A DNA stretch of 24,504 bases, from positions 1 to 24,504 of IMG/VR virus record IMGVR_UViG_3300012008_000029. One strand, written 5' to 3'. Shown piece after piece: positions 1 through 7,684 of this stretch. Within the stretch, counting starts at the first letter, position 1. Every line of letters begins with the position of its first letter. The notes beneath the pieces are model-generated. The model was given only the letters and a program-made list of their open reading frames with translations, searched no databases and was not told where the DNA came from. The position numbers and the translations under genes were made by a program. The DNA is from a virus.

Positions 1-35
1 GTACGTAATCGACCATCATGCAGGAGGCGTCAATC

Positions 36-1766
36 GTGGCAAGGACACGCACGATCGACGTCCTGGAGAAGGTGCGCGACGGGCGCTACCGCGTCTCCCG
101 TGACGGTGCGGCGCTCTGCGACCAGCTCGGTATCCCCGACCCGGTAGCGGCGCTAGAGGCTGCCTGGATTTCGCTCGGTGGACGCCCGAAGAACGGACGC
201 CCGGTAACGACGAGCGAGCACGAGAAGAAGCGCCAGCACACGTACAAGCGAACACGCGACAATACGGCGCATCATGAGCCGACGGCAGGGGAGGGCGGGG
301 AGGCGCTGCTCGCCGCGCTCGCCGAGGCTGGCGCGTCCGCGTCCGGCTATACGCCGCGACGTGAGCTTCAGTACGCGCTGCAAGGGCGCGAGGGCTTCGC
401 CGATCCCGGCGTGCGCTCGGACGGCGCGTGGTTCGCGCGCTTCTGCGAGTCGCAGCTCACACTCTTTGAGGGCGCGCAGTTCCGCGGGCTGCCGATGGTG
501 CTGGCGTCGCACTGGCGCTCGTTCTTCGACGAGCTGCTCAGCTTCGACGATCTCGGGCACCGGATCTATGAGACGGGCGTCGCGGAGATCCCGCGCAAGA
601 ACGCGAAGTCTCATACCTGCGCGGCGGGCGGCATCGCGTTTGGCTCACCGGCCGAGGGCGAAGGCGCACCGGACATCGTGCTCGCGTCGGGCACCGCCAA
701 ACAGGCGGGCGAGGTCTTCACTCCGGCGGTCACCTTCATTCGCAAGTCAGAGATCCTGGCGATGACCTTCAAGCCGTTCCTCTCGGCGATCACCTGTCCG
801 GCGAACGATGGCTCGATCTACCGGATCGCGGCCGACGGCGACACGCAGTACGGGCAGGGGCCGTACGTGACGCTCGCCGACGAGCTACACGTCTGGACGC
901 AGCCGAAGCAGGTCAGCCTGTGGGCGGCGTTGCGCTCGGCGCACGGCGCGCGCGAGGACTTCCTCGACATCGTGATCTCGACCGCGGGGTCTGACCCCGA
1001 GTCGATCCTCGGCGGCATGCGCAAGTACGCGAAGGAGCACCCGCTCTGCGAGAAGCGGCCCGACATGGGCGGCGGCGGATTCATCCTGCGCGACAAGCAG
1101 GCCAAGATCCTCTTCCACGCATACGAGGTCGCACCCGAAACACCGCTCGACGATCTACCGGCATGGAAGGCAGCGAACCCCGCTACGTGGCGCACGCCCG
1201 AGCGGATCGCAGCCGACCTTGCCGACCCGTATCTCGACGAGCCGTCGAAGCGAAGGCAGTACGGCGACGAGTGGACGTCGGCCGAGTCGCGCTGGATCAG
1301 CGTCGACCAGTGGCGCGACGCGCTCGACAAGCTCGCGCACCCGAGGCCCGACGGCACACCGGACGAGTTCATGCCGCGAGGCGTAGACATCCACGTCGGA
1401 GTCGACGCGGCGATCAGCCACGACTGCATCGCTGCCGCATGGGCGTGGCGCGCGCCAGATAGCTCGATCCACGTGCGCGTTCATGTGTGGTCTGTACGCC
1501 CGAACGTTTCTCACCACTCGTTCGTCCCTGGCGGGCGGATGATCGGCGAGGACACCGCAGAGCCGTTCGTGCGCGACGTACTCGCGAAGAACTACCGCGT
1601 GCGTAGCGTCGCATACGACCCGCGCTACTTCGAGACAGAGGCGACGCACCTTCGCTCGGGCCGGGCTACTCGTGGCGGATCTGCCGCAGGCGTCCGGCGC
1701 AATGCTGAACGCGCGCTCGCGCTGGTTCAACTCGATCGTCGAGCATCGCATCCGGCACGACGGTGA
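36..1766 (+). CDS. terL: Terminase large subunit, N-terminal and central part (frame breaks near 1651-1662)
   Basis: DNA-packaging motor: the ATPase pumps phage DNA into the prohead and the nuclease cuts the concatemer. I start it at GTG 36, 8 nt after AGGAGG (22-27), rather than at the upstream ATG 18, which has no ribosome site. Numbered from that GTG, the Walker A-like loop PRKNAKS is at residues 186-192, Walker B LADE at 280-283, and the coupling motif STAG at 315-318. The nuclease-domain acidic residues D457 (VDAA) and D528 (YDPRYF) are also visible. The first ~80 residues are basic and precede the ATPase; no small terminase lies inside the window. From about codon 540 the frame turns Arg/Gly-rich and stops at 1766, while the natural C-terminus continues in the next frame (1672-1935). 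Joined, the protein would be ~632 aa, normal for the family. Identity is secure from motifs and from the portal gene that follows. Confidence 0.93.
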   Translation: MARTRTIDVLEKVRDGRYRVSRDGAALCDQLGIPDPVAALEAAWISLGGRPKNGRPVTTSEHEKKRQHTYKRTRDNTAHHEPTAGEGGEALLAALAEAGASASGYTPRRELQYALQGREGFADPGVRSDGAWFARFCESQLTLFEGAQFRGLPMVLASHWRSFFDELLSFDDLGHRIYETGVAEIPRKNAKSHTCAAGGIAFGSPAEGEGAPDIVLASGTAKQAGEVFTPAVTFIRKSEILAMTFKPFLSAITCPANDGSIYRIAADGDTQYGQGPYVTLADELHVWTQPKQVSLWAALRSAHGAREDFLDIVISTAGSDPESILGGMRKYAKEHPLCEKRPDMGGGGFILRDKQAKILFHAYEVAPETPLDDLPAWKAANPATWRTPERIAADLADPYLDEPSKRRQYGDEWTSAESRWISVDQWRDALDKLAHPRPDGTPDEFMPRGVDIHVGVDAAISHDCIAAAWAWRAPDSSIHVRVHVWSVRPNVSHHSFVPGGRMIGEDTAEPFVRDVLAKNYRVRSVAYDPRYFETEATHLRSGRATRGGSAAGVRRNAERALALVQLDRRASHPARR

Positions 1767-1935
1767 CTCTGACCTCGCCGCGCATGTCGGCGCGGCGAAC
1801 GGTAAGAAACTCAAAAGCGGATGGGAAGTAAAGGCAGAGGGCGAGTCGCCGATCGACGGACTCGTGGCCGCACTCATGGCCACGTTCCGCGCGGCGGGCG
1901 CACCCGAAATCAAGCCCTGGTCATTCCGGGCGTAG
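1672..1935 (+). CDS. terL: Terminase large subunit, C-terminal part in the shifted frame
   Basis: This reading frame continues the nuclease domain of the terminase. It contains the GKKLKSGWEVKA stretch and the SPIDGLVAALMA helix that normally close large terminases (conserved late Asp in PIDG). No ribosome site precedes GTG 1672, so it is not a separate gene. The sensible fusion point is the G-rich stretch at 1657-1665, where dropping one G gives LRSAGLLVADLPQ. The portal gene starts 9 nt after its stop. Seen: two frames that complement each other. Inferred: they were one gene. Confidence 0.85.
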   Translation: MADLPQASGAMLNARSRWFNSIVEHRIRHDGDSDLAAHVGAANGKKLKSGWEVKAEGESPIDGLVAALMATFRAAGAPEIKPWSFRA

Positions 1936-1944
1936 GAGACACGA

Positions 1945-3234
1945 ATGGGACTTATGAACTGGCTCATCGGGCCTGCGCTTACGCCCGAGACAAACGCACC
2001 TGAGACGAAGTCGGAGCGGCCGTGGTGGATCGGCCTACCCTCGTCGGGCGCGACGACAGAGCAGGCTATCGGCCTGCCCGCGCTGCTCGGCGTGCTGCGA
2101 CTCTTGACGGGCGGCGCGATGATGATGCCGCTGAACGTCTACCGCGGCGAAGAGGATGCGCGCAAGCGCGCCCGCGACACCTGGCAGTGGGATCTACTGC
2201 ACAACCGGCCGACCCGCGGGATCGCAAATGCCAGCTCGGCGTTCCGCGCCGACTCCGTCGGATCGCTCGCTGCGAGCGGCAAGCTCTTCATCCGCAAGCT
2301 CAAGGCGCGTAACCGCGTTGGCGAGCTGATCGTGCTCGACCCGCGCGACGTCACGGTCGAGCGGAAGAACGGCCTGATCGTCTTCCACGACTCGACCGGC
2401 GGCAACCTCGTCGACCGCGACGAGTCCGAGATCATCTACATTCGCACGTTCGCGAGGGCGGGATCGCTCGACGGCGTCTCGCCGATCACCGCGGCGCGCG
2501 AAGCGTTCGAGGCGGCGGTCAAACGGCAACTGTTCGAGTTGAACTACTACAAGCACGACGGACGCCCCGGCATCGTCATCAAGTTCGGCGAGAACGTTCA
2601 GCAGGACATCGCCGAATCGTGGCTCGAACTATGGAACGAGGAGCACGAGGGCGTCGAGAACGCCTGGAAGGCATCGGTGCTCGGCGGTGGCGCAGAGCTG
2701 GAGACGATCCCCGTCTCGGCTAAGGACGCCATGTTCGTCGAGCAGACGCAGATGACCACCCTCCAGATCCTCACGATGTACCAGATTCCGCTCGCGTTCG
2801 GCGACAAGACGAACTCGCCGAGCGAGACCGATCGCTCGATGCTCGTCACGTTCGGCCTCGGGCCGTACATGCAGGCCATCGACGAGGGCCTCTCGTGTGA
2901 CCGCGACCTCTTCGAGCCGGTACGCGACGGCGGGCCGATGTCCTGCGCGCTGCACTCGGGCGCGCTACTGCGGCCCGACTTCGGATCGCGGATGACCGCG
3001 AAGAAGAACGCGATCCAGGGCGCGATCATGACACCGAACGAAGCCCGCGCGGACGAAGACGATCTGCCCCCGCACCCGGACGGTGATCGCCTGCAGTTCC
3101 CGGTTGTCGGCGGCGGGCCGAACGATCCCGCAGCAGGCGGCGCGAACCCCGCTGACCCGAACATCGGCAAGGCGCTCGACCTCGCGCTGGAGATGCTCGC
3201 GAAGTATTCCGAAGTTCCGAAGGAGACAGCATGA
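1945..3234 (+). CDS. Portal protein (HK97 family)
   Basis: Dodecameric ring at the unique head vertex through which DNA enters and leaves, and on which the terminase and neck dock. The 429-aa product has the HK97-type portal order: an N-terminal region ending in LLTGGAMMMPLNVYRG, a WDLLHNRPT segment, a wing with VLDPRDVTVERKNG, and a C-terminal part with IPLAFGDKTNSPSETDRSM where the family has its conserved clip/stem region. The ATG follows GGAG (1935-1938) at good spacing. It sits directly after the terminase, and its TGA overlaps the protease ATG (ATGA), so the two are translationally coupled. The C-terminal ~60 residues are Pro/Gly/Asp-rich and variable. Length is normal for the family. 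Confidence 0.95.
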   Translation: MGLMNWLIGPALTPETNAPETKSERPWWIGLPSSGATTEQAIGLPALLGVLRLLTGGAMMMPLNVYRGEEDARKRARDTWQWDLLHNRPTRGIANASSAFRADSVGSLAASGKLFIRKLKARNRVGELIVLDPRDVTVERKNGLIVFHDSTGGNLVDRDESEIIYIRTFARAGSLDGVSPITAAREAFEAAVKRQLFELNYYKHDGRPGIVIKFGENVQQDIAESWLELWNEEHEGVENAWKASVLGGGAELETIPVSAKDAMFVEQTQMTTLQILTMYQIPLAFGDKTNSPSETDRSMLVTFGLGPYMQAIDEGLSCDRDLFEPVRDGGPMSCALHSGALLRPDFGSRMTAKKNAIQGAIMTPNEARADEDDLPPHPDGDRLQFPVVGGGPNDPAAGGANPADPNIGKALDLALEMLAKYSEVPKETA

Positions 3235-4049
3235 ACCCTACGAACCTTGCCGCCCGGCGGCAGGCTTTTGAACGCATCGAGTTCAAGTCGCTCGCGTTCG
3301 AGTTGAAGGACGGCATCGCCGACGACGGCAGCTTCGAGGGTTACGCCGCGGTCTTCGGCAACCTCGACGGCAACGGCGACATCATCGAGAAGGGCGCGTT
3401 CAAGAAGACGCTGCGCGAACGTAAGACCGTTCCGATCCTCTGGCAGCACGACCCGTACGAGCCGATCGGCGTCTCGACCGCGATGGCCGAGGAAGACTTC
3501 GGCCTGGCCGTCAAGGGCCAGCTCGTGCTCGGCGTGTCGCGGGCGAACGAGGCGCGCGCGCTGATGCAGGCGAAGGCGCTCGGCGGTCTCTCGATCGGCT
3601 ACGAAGCACTCAAAGCCAAGTTCGGCGAGCGCGGCGACGAGTTCGCGCGCAAGCTGTTGGAGATCCGACTATGGGAATTCTCGCCGGTCACGTTTCCGGC
3701 GAACGATCTCGCCGCGATCACCGCGGTCAAGTCGTACCTGTCGCGCATCAGCGACGGCACGTTGACCGAGCAAGAGACGGCGGAAATCACCGAGGCGGGC
3801 GAGTCAGTGGAGCGGCTCGTGCTTGACCTCAAGGAAGGCCGCGTGCTCTCCGGCGCGAACCGTGCGCTACTCGCGCGCGTCGCGACCGGACTGGATGAGC
3901 ACAGCGGCTCTCTCAGGGCACTTCTCGTCGAGACCGACTTGTCCAAGTCGCTCGACGACGAAGCCGCCGAAACCAAGGTGCAGCCGGACGAGCCGACTAT
4001 CGAGTCACTCGCCACTGCGATCGATGCGCTCCGCGCAATCCGCAAGTAA
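3231..4049 (+). CDS. Prohead protease (HK97 family, peptidase S78/U35)
   Basis: Serine protease that matures the prohead by cutting the capsid delta domain and then itself. Seen in the 272-aa product: FEGYAAVFGNLDGNGDII near residues 36-52, the catalytic His in ILWQHDP (H73) and the catalytic Ser in GGLSIGYE (S121), followed by the EFSPVTFPAN strand that closes the family core. The C-terminal ~80 residues are Glu/Asp/Ser-rich and could act as scaffold, as in relatives where protease and scaffold are fused. No separate scaffold gene is present; the capsid N-terminal coiled coil probably does the rest. Start is the ATGA overlap with the portal stop, with AGGAG upstream. Order portal-protease-capsid is the standard HK97 arrangement. 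Confidence 0.95.
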   Translation: MNPTNLAARRQAFERIEFKSLAFELKDGIADDGSFEGYAAVFGNLDGNGDIIEKGAFKKTLRERKTVPILWQHDPYEPIGVSTAMAEEDFGLAVKGQLVLGVSRANEARALMQAKALGGLSIGYEALKAKFGERGDEFARKLLEIRLWEFSPVTFPANDLAAITAVKSYLSRISDGTLTEQETAEITEAGESVERLVLDLKEGRVLSGANRALLARVATGLDEHSGSLRALLVETDLSKSLDDEAAETKVQPDEPTIESLATAIDALRAIRK

Positions 4050-4061
4050 AAGGAAACAAGC

Positions 4062-5204
4062 ATGGAAACCAAAGAGCTGCTCGACTCGCTGAAGAGCGAG
4101 TGGGAGCAGTTCAAGTCCGTTGACGCAGAGCGTCTCGGGGAGATCGAACGGCTCGGCGGCGTGACCGTCGAGACCGAGACGAAGCTCGCCAAGATCGACG
4201 CTGCGATGACCGAGGTCGAGCTGCGCTTCGAGCGCCTCTCGCTGGAGTCGAAGCGGAACACCGATGGCCCCTCGCTTGAGCGCAAGGCGTTCGAGTCCTG
4301 GGTCTCGACAGGCACCGTCACACCTGACGAGCGCAAAGACCTGACAATCATCGGCGACGACTCGGCTGCCGTTCTGGCACCGCCCGAGATCGTCCTGGAG
4401 ATGGTTCAGGCCGCTCAGATGCGTGAGCCGCTGCTCAGCCTGGTGCGCACGCGCCAGACGAAGCAGAACTCGATCAGCTTCCCGACCCGCGCGACCCTCT
4501 CGAACGCAGTGTGGGACGCCGACCAGGGCGACTACACGGTCGAGACGACAGCTCCGGCATTCGACAAGTCGGACATCAACACGTACGGCTCGCATGCCGT
4601 CGTGGACATCGACGCAGTCTCGCTCGAAGACACGATCAACCTCAACCTCGAAGCCGACCTGATCGCCGACTGGGCACGCGCTTTCGCCGTCCTCGACGGC
4701 GTCGCCGTGGTGAGCGGCTCGGGCACAGGACGTCCCAAGGGCATCCTGACCGAGCTGACCGACGTGGTCGAGCGGACAACCGGCGCTGCCGGGGCATCTA
4801 TCACGTACGACAAGCTGAACGCGCTCGTCGACACGCTGAAGACGCCGTACCGCAGCAACGCGAGCTTCGTGGTCAACCGGCTGACGATGGGCATCCTTCG
4901 CGGCATCAAGGACACGGCAGGCGGCTACATCTGGCAGCCCGACGCTACTCGTGGCCTCGCAGGCTCGATCGTCGGCTATCCGTACGCCTTCTCGGAGAAC
5001 CTCGCTGTACCGGGAGCGAACGCGGAGTGCGCGATTTTCGGCGACTTCTACTCGGGCTACTGGCTCGTGAACAGGCTGTCCGTCGAAGTTCAGCGCGACC
5101 CGTACACGCAGTGGCCGCACGTGCGGTTCAAGGCGCGGCGTCGCGTAGGCGGCAAGGTCGTGCTCGGTGAAGCGCTCAAGGTCTACAAGTGCGCGGCCGC
5201 GTAA
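4062..5204 (+). CDS. Major capsid protein (HK97 fold)
   Basis: Main shell protein. The 380-aa product begins with a ~75-residue charged helical stretch typical of the delta domain removed by the prohead protease. The HK97-fold core follows, with LAPPEIVLEMVQAAQMREPLL entering it, the E-loop region with SISFPTRATLSNAVW, and the spine/P-domain with VLDGVAVVSGSGTGRPKGIL, a family hallmark. The C-terminus ends with KARRRVGGKVVLGEALKVYK. AAAGGAAA precedes the ATG. A strong stem-loop follows the stop, which may limit read-through or stabilise the mRNA 3' end of the most heavily expressed gene. Cross-linking residues cannot be judged from sequence alone. Confidence 0.95.
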   Translation: METKELLDSLKSEWEQFKSVDAERLGEIERLGGVTVETETKLAKIDAAMTEVELRFERLSLESKRNTDGPSLERKAFESWVSTGTVTPDERKDLTIIGDDSAAVLAPPEIVLEMVQAAQMREPLLSLVRTRQTKQNSISFPTRATLSNAVWDADQGDYTVETTAPAFDKSDINTYGSHAVVDIDAVSLEDTINLNLEADLIADWARAFAVLDGVAVVSGSGTGRPKGILTELTDVVERTTGAAGASITYDKLNALVDTLKTPYRSNASFVVNRLTMGILRGIKDTAGGYIWQPDATRGLAGSIVGYPYAFSENLAVPGANAECAIFGDFYSGYWLVNRLSVEVQRDPYTQWPHVRFKARRRVGGKVVLGEALKVYKCAAA

Positions 5205-5233
5205 GCCTGACGCACTAGACCGAGACAACGAAC

Positions 5234-5281
5234 AGGGGGCGGGCGTGCGGTGGGTCTAAGAGCCGCTGCGCCCGTCCCCCT
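5234..5281 (+). terminator. GC-rich hairpin after the capsid gene
   Basis: Long inverted repeat: 5234-5245 pairs with 5269-5281 (12 bp with one bulged T at 5275), and the inner arms 5247-5250 and 5263-5266 (GCGG/CCGC) extend it. No T-run follows, so it is not a textbook intrinsic terminator. It may attenuate transcription or protect the capsid mRNA. The next gene starts 20 nt later with its own ribosome site. Confidence 0.6.
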
Positions 5282-5301
5282 CGTCACACGAAGGGGCTGA
5301 T

Positions 5302-5457
5302 ATGGCAAACGTAGAAGTCACGAGCGAGCCTCGCGTCGAGTACGTGCGCGCGCGCATCATTCGCGCGGATGGAACGATCGAAGACGTCGGCGACATTCAG
5401 ATCGCCAGTCGGCCTTCTCTCGTACGACGGCTGCTCGGGAAGATCGGAAGGAAGTAA
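5302..5457 (+). CDS. Small protein of unknown function, 51 aa
   Basis: Short open frame with ATG 5302 preceded by AAGGGG (5291-5296). The product is MANVEVTSEPRVEYVRARII at its start, has RADGTIEDVGDIQI in the middle and a basic end (VRRLLGKIGRK). No signal peptide, membrane segment or known motif is seen. It lies between the capsid hairpin and the next virion-like gene, 3 nt before that gene's ATG, so the two are probably co-translated. The basic C-terminus and location would fit a small head-associated protein, but that is a guess. Confidence 0.65.
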   Translation: MANVEVTSEPRVEYVRARIIRADGTIEDVGDIQIASRPSLVRRLLGKIGRK

Positions 5458-5460
5458 GCA

Positions 5461-5844
5461 ATGGCAGCAATGGTTGTCAACGCAGGCAAGGCGATCCTCG
5501 CCGCGGCCTGCAAGTACACGGCCACCACGCAGTTGGAGCCGAAGTACTGCGACTGGGGCACGTCGGCAACGGCCGAGGCGATCACGCAGACCGGCCTTGT
5601 CGCCGTGGCGACCGAGGCGCGCACGTCGGGTACCTCGTCGCTCGTCACGACAACGGTCACGAACGACACCTACCAGGTGGTCGCACTGATCACATGCGCG
5701 GGCGCGGGCAAGACGATCCAGGAGGTCGGCCTGTTCGACGCAGCAACGGTGGGCAACATGCTCTGCCGCGCGGTACACGGTGCGCAGACCCTCGCGGTCG
5801 GCGACGCGATCGAGTACACGATCGGCGTGAAGATGGCGGGCTAA
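5461..5844 (+). CDS. Probable small virion protein (head decoration or fibre type)
   Basis: The 127-aa product is rich in Thr, Ala and Val with alternating beta-strand patterns. Its segment TIQEVGLFDAATVGNMLCRA, followed by a GDAIEYTIGVK strand, resembles a recurring phage structural pattern (EVGLFDA...ML.R.......GD...TYTI) seen in small tail- or head-associated proteins. It follows the capsid gene, where decoration proteins are commonly encoded. AAGGAAG precedes the ATG. A 10-bp hairpin follows the stop. I cannot decide between capsid decoration and a fibre-tip role. Confidence 0.55.
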   Translation: MAAMVVNAGKAILAAACKYTATTQLEPKYCDWGTSATAEAITQTGLVAVATEARTSGTSSLVTTTVTNDTYQVVALITCAGAGKTIQEVGLFDAATVGNMLCRAVHGAQTLAVGDAIEYTIGVKMAG

Positions 5845-5859
5845 CCCCCGCTGACAAGT

Positions 5860-5902
5860 CGGGCGAGCGGTCTGGGAAGTCATGACCCCTCGCGCTCGCC
5901 CG
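5860..5902 (+). terminator. 10-bp perfect GC hairpin before the TatA-like gene
   Basis: 5860-5869 (CGGGCGAGCG) is perfectly complementary to 5893-5902, with a 23-nt loop that can pair a little further (GGG 5874-5876 with CCC 5886-5888). No T-run follows. It sits between the small virion gene and the TatA-like gene, 20 nt before the latter's ATG and just upstream of its AAGGAG site. It may be a partial terminator or RNA processing element. Confidence 0.6.
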
Positions 5903-5922
5903 CAACCTTTGAAGGAGACGCT

Positions 5923-6075
5923 ATGCCGTTCAATATCGGCCCGGTCGAGCTGATTGCGCTGCTGCTCGTGGCGCTCCTGGTCTTCGGCCCGAAACGGCTA
6001 CCGGAGGTCGGACGCGGCCTCGGCCAGTCAATCCGCGAGTTCCGCGACACGATCAAGCACACGACAGAGGACTAA
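5923..6075 (+). CDS. TatA/MttA-like membrane protein encoded by the phage, 50 aa
   Basis: The whole product matches the minimal TatA/TatE/TatB plan. Residues 4-7 are NIGP, E9 is a polar residue at the start of the membrane helix, and the helix is VELIALLLVALLV (8-20). The hallmark hinge FGPKRLP lies at 21-27, then an amphipathic helix EVGRGLGQSIREFRDTI (28-44) and a short charged tail. In bacteria TatA oligomers form the variable translocation element that works with TatC to export folded proteins bearing twin-arginine signals. Cellular TatA is usually 60-90 aa; here the acidic tail is nearly absent. No TatC is in the window. ATG 5923 follows AAGGAG (5911-5916). The next gene starts 3 nt after the stop. 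Motif match is direct; a role in export, membrane permeabilisation or lysis is inference. Confidence 0.88.
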   Translation: MPFNIGPVELIALLLVALLVFGPKRLPEVGRGLGQSIREFRDTIKHTTED

Positions 6076-6078
6076 GAG

Positions 6079-6708
6079 ATGGCATCGACGTACCCAACTA
6101 CGCTTGACAGTTTCGCCACGACTCGTGCCGACGGCACGCCGCAGGCGACGACTCACCCGGGCGACCACGACAACGAGAACGACGCGATCAACAAGATTGA
6201 GGCGTTTATAGGACTCGCGGGCGTCTTGCCGGTCTTCGACCTCGTTAAGAAGTACGGTGTCGCGACGAGCGCCACCGCGACGGCGAACGCGGCAGCGATC
6301 CATGCGGCGTTTGCGGACGCTGCCACGATCGGCGGCGGTGTCTACCTACGCGGCAGCGCGTCGTTGTACCCATGTAACCCGTTGACTCTTCCGCGCGCGC
6401 CGATCAGATTCTTCGGCGACGGGCCGACATCGAGCGTTCTCGCCGCAGTCGCCGCCGGGCCAGCTGCGCCGATGCTCTCAGGCGACTCGGTCGGACAACC
6501 AACTTCGGGGCCGTTCACGCCGGTCGGAAGTAGCGCGCAGAATATGTACCAGATGAACCTGGACCGTCATCGACGGTCTCGGGTTCAACGGCTACAACAA
6601 TCAGGTCTCCGGCGTCAAGGGGATCTCGATCGTGAACCAGAGTGGCTTTCACCAGCAGTTCCTGCTCAACCGGCTCGCGGTCTTTGCTACATGGGGCACC
6701 GGGATTGA
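6079..6708 (+). CDS. Beta-helix spike/fibre protein, N-terminal part (frame breaks near 6555-6565)
   Basis: N-terminal part of a virion spike. Residues ~1-50 hold the phage fibre start pattern (YPTTLDSF...THPGDHDNENDAINKIEAFIG). A pectin-lyase-type entry follows: VKKYGVATSATATANAAAIHAAFADA, then GGGVYLRGSASLYP and PIRFFGDGPTSSVL, the usual first rungs of phage tailspikes. After QNMYQMNL the frame becomes Arg-rich nonsense and stops at 6708, while the natural continuation (TVIDGLGFNGYNNQVSGVKGI) is in the +1 frame from about 6563. The gene starts 3 nt after the TatA-like stop with only a weak GAGG site, so coupling is likely. Its place between capsid and neck genes may mean it is attached to the head rather than the tail. 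Confidence 0.8.
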   Translation: MASTYPTTLDSFATTRADGTPQATTHPGDHDNENDAINKIEAFIGLAGVLPVFDLVKKYGVATSATATANAAAIHAAFADAATIGGGVYLRGSASLYPCNPLTLPRAPIRFFGDGPTSSVLAAVAAGPAAPMLSGDSVGQPTSGPFTPVGSSAQNMYQMNLDRHRRSRVQRLQQSGLRRQGDLDREPEWLSPAVPAQPARGLCYMGHRD

Positions 6709-7669
6709 ACTGATCAACTCCGGCAACATCTGGGGCGAACTGATCCAACAGTGCATGGTCTGGAACACCACGGGCAGCGGATACGACCTCGGTTCGGACA
6801 TGATAATCGCCAACTGCCAAGCCGCCAATAACGGCTATGAGGGCTTCCGCTCAATCGGCTATGGCACGAGCCTGCAGATCGACAACTGCAAGTCGTACTC
6901 GAACGGAACCATCACCGCGTCACGAGGCGTCGGCTTCTACTTCGGCTCCAACGGTGCAGGGATCGCCTGCACGAACCTCGACGCCCAGGACAACTTCGCC
7001 GAGGGCGTTGTCGTTGAGGACTCGGGTGCTGGTGAGTCGCATAACATTACAATCAACGGGCTGATCTGCGATAGCAACTCCAGCGCCACCGGAACCTACT
7101 CCGGCCTGCGACTGAGTAGCTGCCACGACGTGCAGGTTAGGGGATACGTCGCGACCGATCGCTACTACGGAAGCGTGACATCTCAGACTCACGCTCTCAA
7201 AGTCACGAACCCCGCCGGGACGAACTACAGCAACTCCGTTCAGCTCGTCCAGAGTCCGACCGACGAAGGGCGCGGGTACCCGACGATGCTCGCCCCGATC
7301 GACCCGGCATCCGACCTGCTAGGGACAGACGTTCAGGTCGGCGCATCTGGTGGCGGTCAGATCGCCGTAACGGTCACGACCGGCGTGGTCGCGGCACTCG
7401 ACCCGTATAAGGGCGCGAACAAGAAGATCCCGGTGGCCGCGAACATCACGACGATACCGGCCCCATCAAACCTCCATCGTGGCTGTCGGATGCGGCTGAC
7501 GTTCACCGCGTCCGGGGCATTCACGGTCGGCGGCTGGAACGCTGTCTACAAGGGCACCGCCAGTCTCCCATCGGGGGCGGGCGCAAACGGCCAGTTCTTC
7601 GTCGCCGAGTTCGAGTGCGACGGCACCAACTGGTACCAGACGAACGGCACCGTGGCCTGGCGCGCGTAA
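6632..7669 (+). CDS. Beta-helix spike/fibre protein, main part in the shifted frame
   Basis: Continuation of the spike; the meaningful sequence starts upstream of the first possible start, at about 6563. It shows repeating beta-helix rungs rich in Asn, Gly and Ser (GIELINSGNIWGELIQQCMVWN, SDMIIANCQAANN, TSLQIDNCKSYSN, HNITINGLICDSN). A linker and a C-terminal domain follow (PYKGANKKIPVAANITTIPAPSN ... GQFFVAEFECDGTNWYQTNG) of the type that ends many phage fibres. Right-handed beta-helix spikes often bind or cleave surface polysaccharide; I see no assignable catalytic residues. No ribosome site lies at GTG 6632, so this is not an independent gene. Joined to the upstream part the protein would be ~529 aa. 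Confidence 0.8.
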   Translation: MNQSGFHQQFLLNRLAVFATWGTGIELINSGNIWGELIQQCMVWNTTGSGYDLGSDMIIANCQAANNGYEGFRSIGYGTSLQIDNCKSYSNGTITASRGVGFYFGSNGAGIACTNLDAQDNFAEGVVVEDSGAGESHNITINGLICDSNSSATGTYSGLRLSSCHDVQVRGYVATDRYYGSVTSQTHALKVTNPAGTNYSNSVQLVQSPTDEGRGYPTMLAPIDPASDLLGTDVQVGASGGGQIAVTVTTGVVAALDPYKGANKKIPVAANITTIPAPSNLHRGCRMRLTFTASGAFTVGGWNAVYKGTASLPSGAGANGQFFVAEFECDGTNWYQTNGTVAWRA

Positions 7670-7684
7670 AACGAAGGAGGGGCG

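Noticed and set aside
1155-1967. 270-aa open frame on the - strand opposite the terminase
   Set aside because: Shadow frame; crosses the terminase/portal joint and has no supporting motif.
4005-5228. 407-aa open frame on the - strand opposite the capsid gene
   Set aside because: Antisense shadow; composition follows from the capsid codons and the + strand gene is certain.
5919-6075. TatA-like frame as a chance hydrophobic ORF
   Set aside because: Considered because of its small size, but the ribosome site, hinge motif FGPKRLP and ordered amphipathic helix are too specific for chance.
6079-7669. Diversity-generating retroelement target or phase-variable tract at the spike break
   Set aside because: No reverse transcriptase, no template repeat and no homopolymer or simple repeat at the break.
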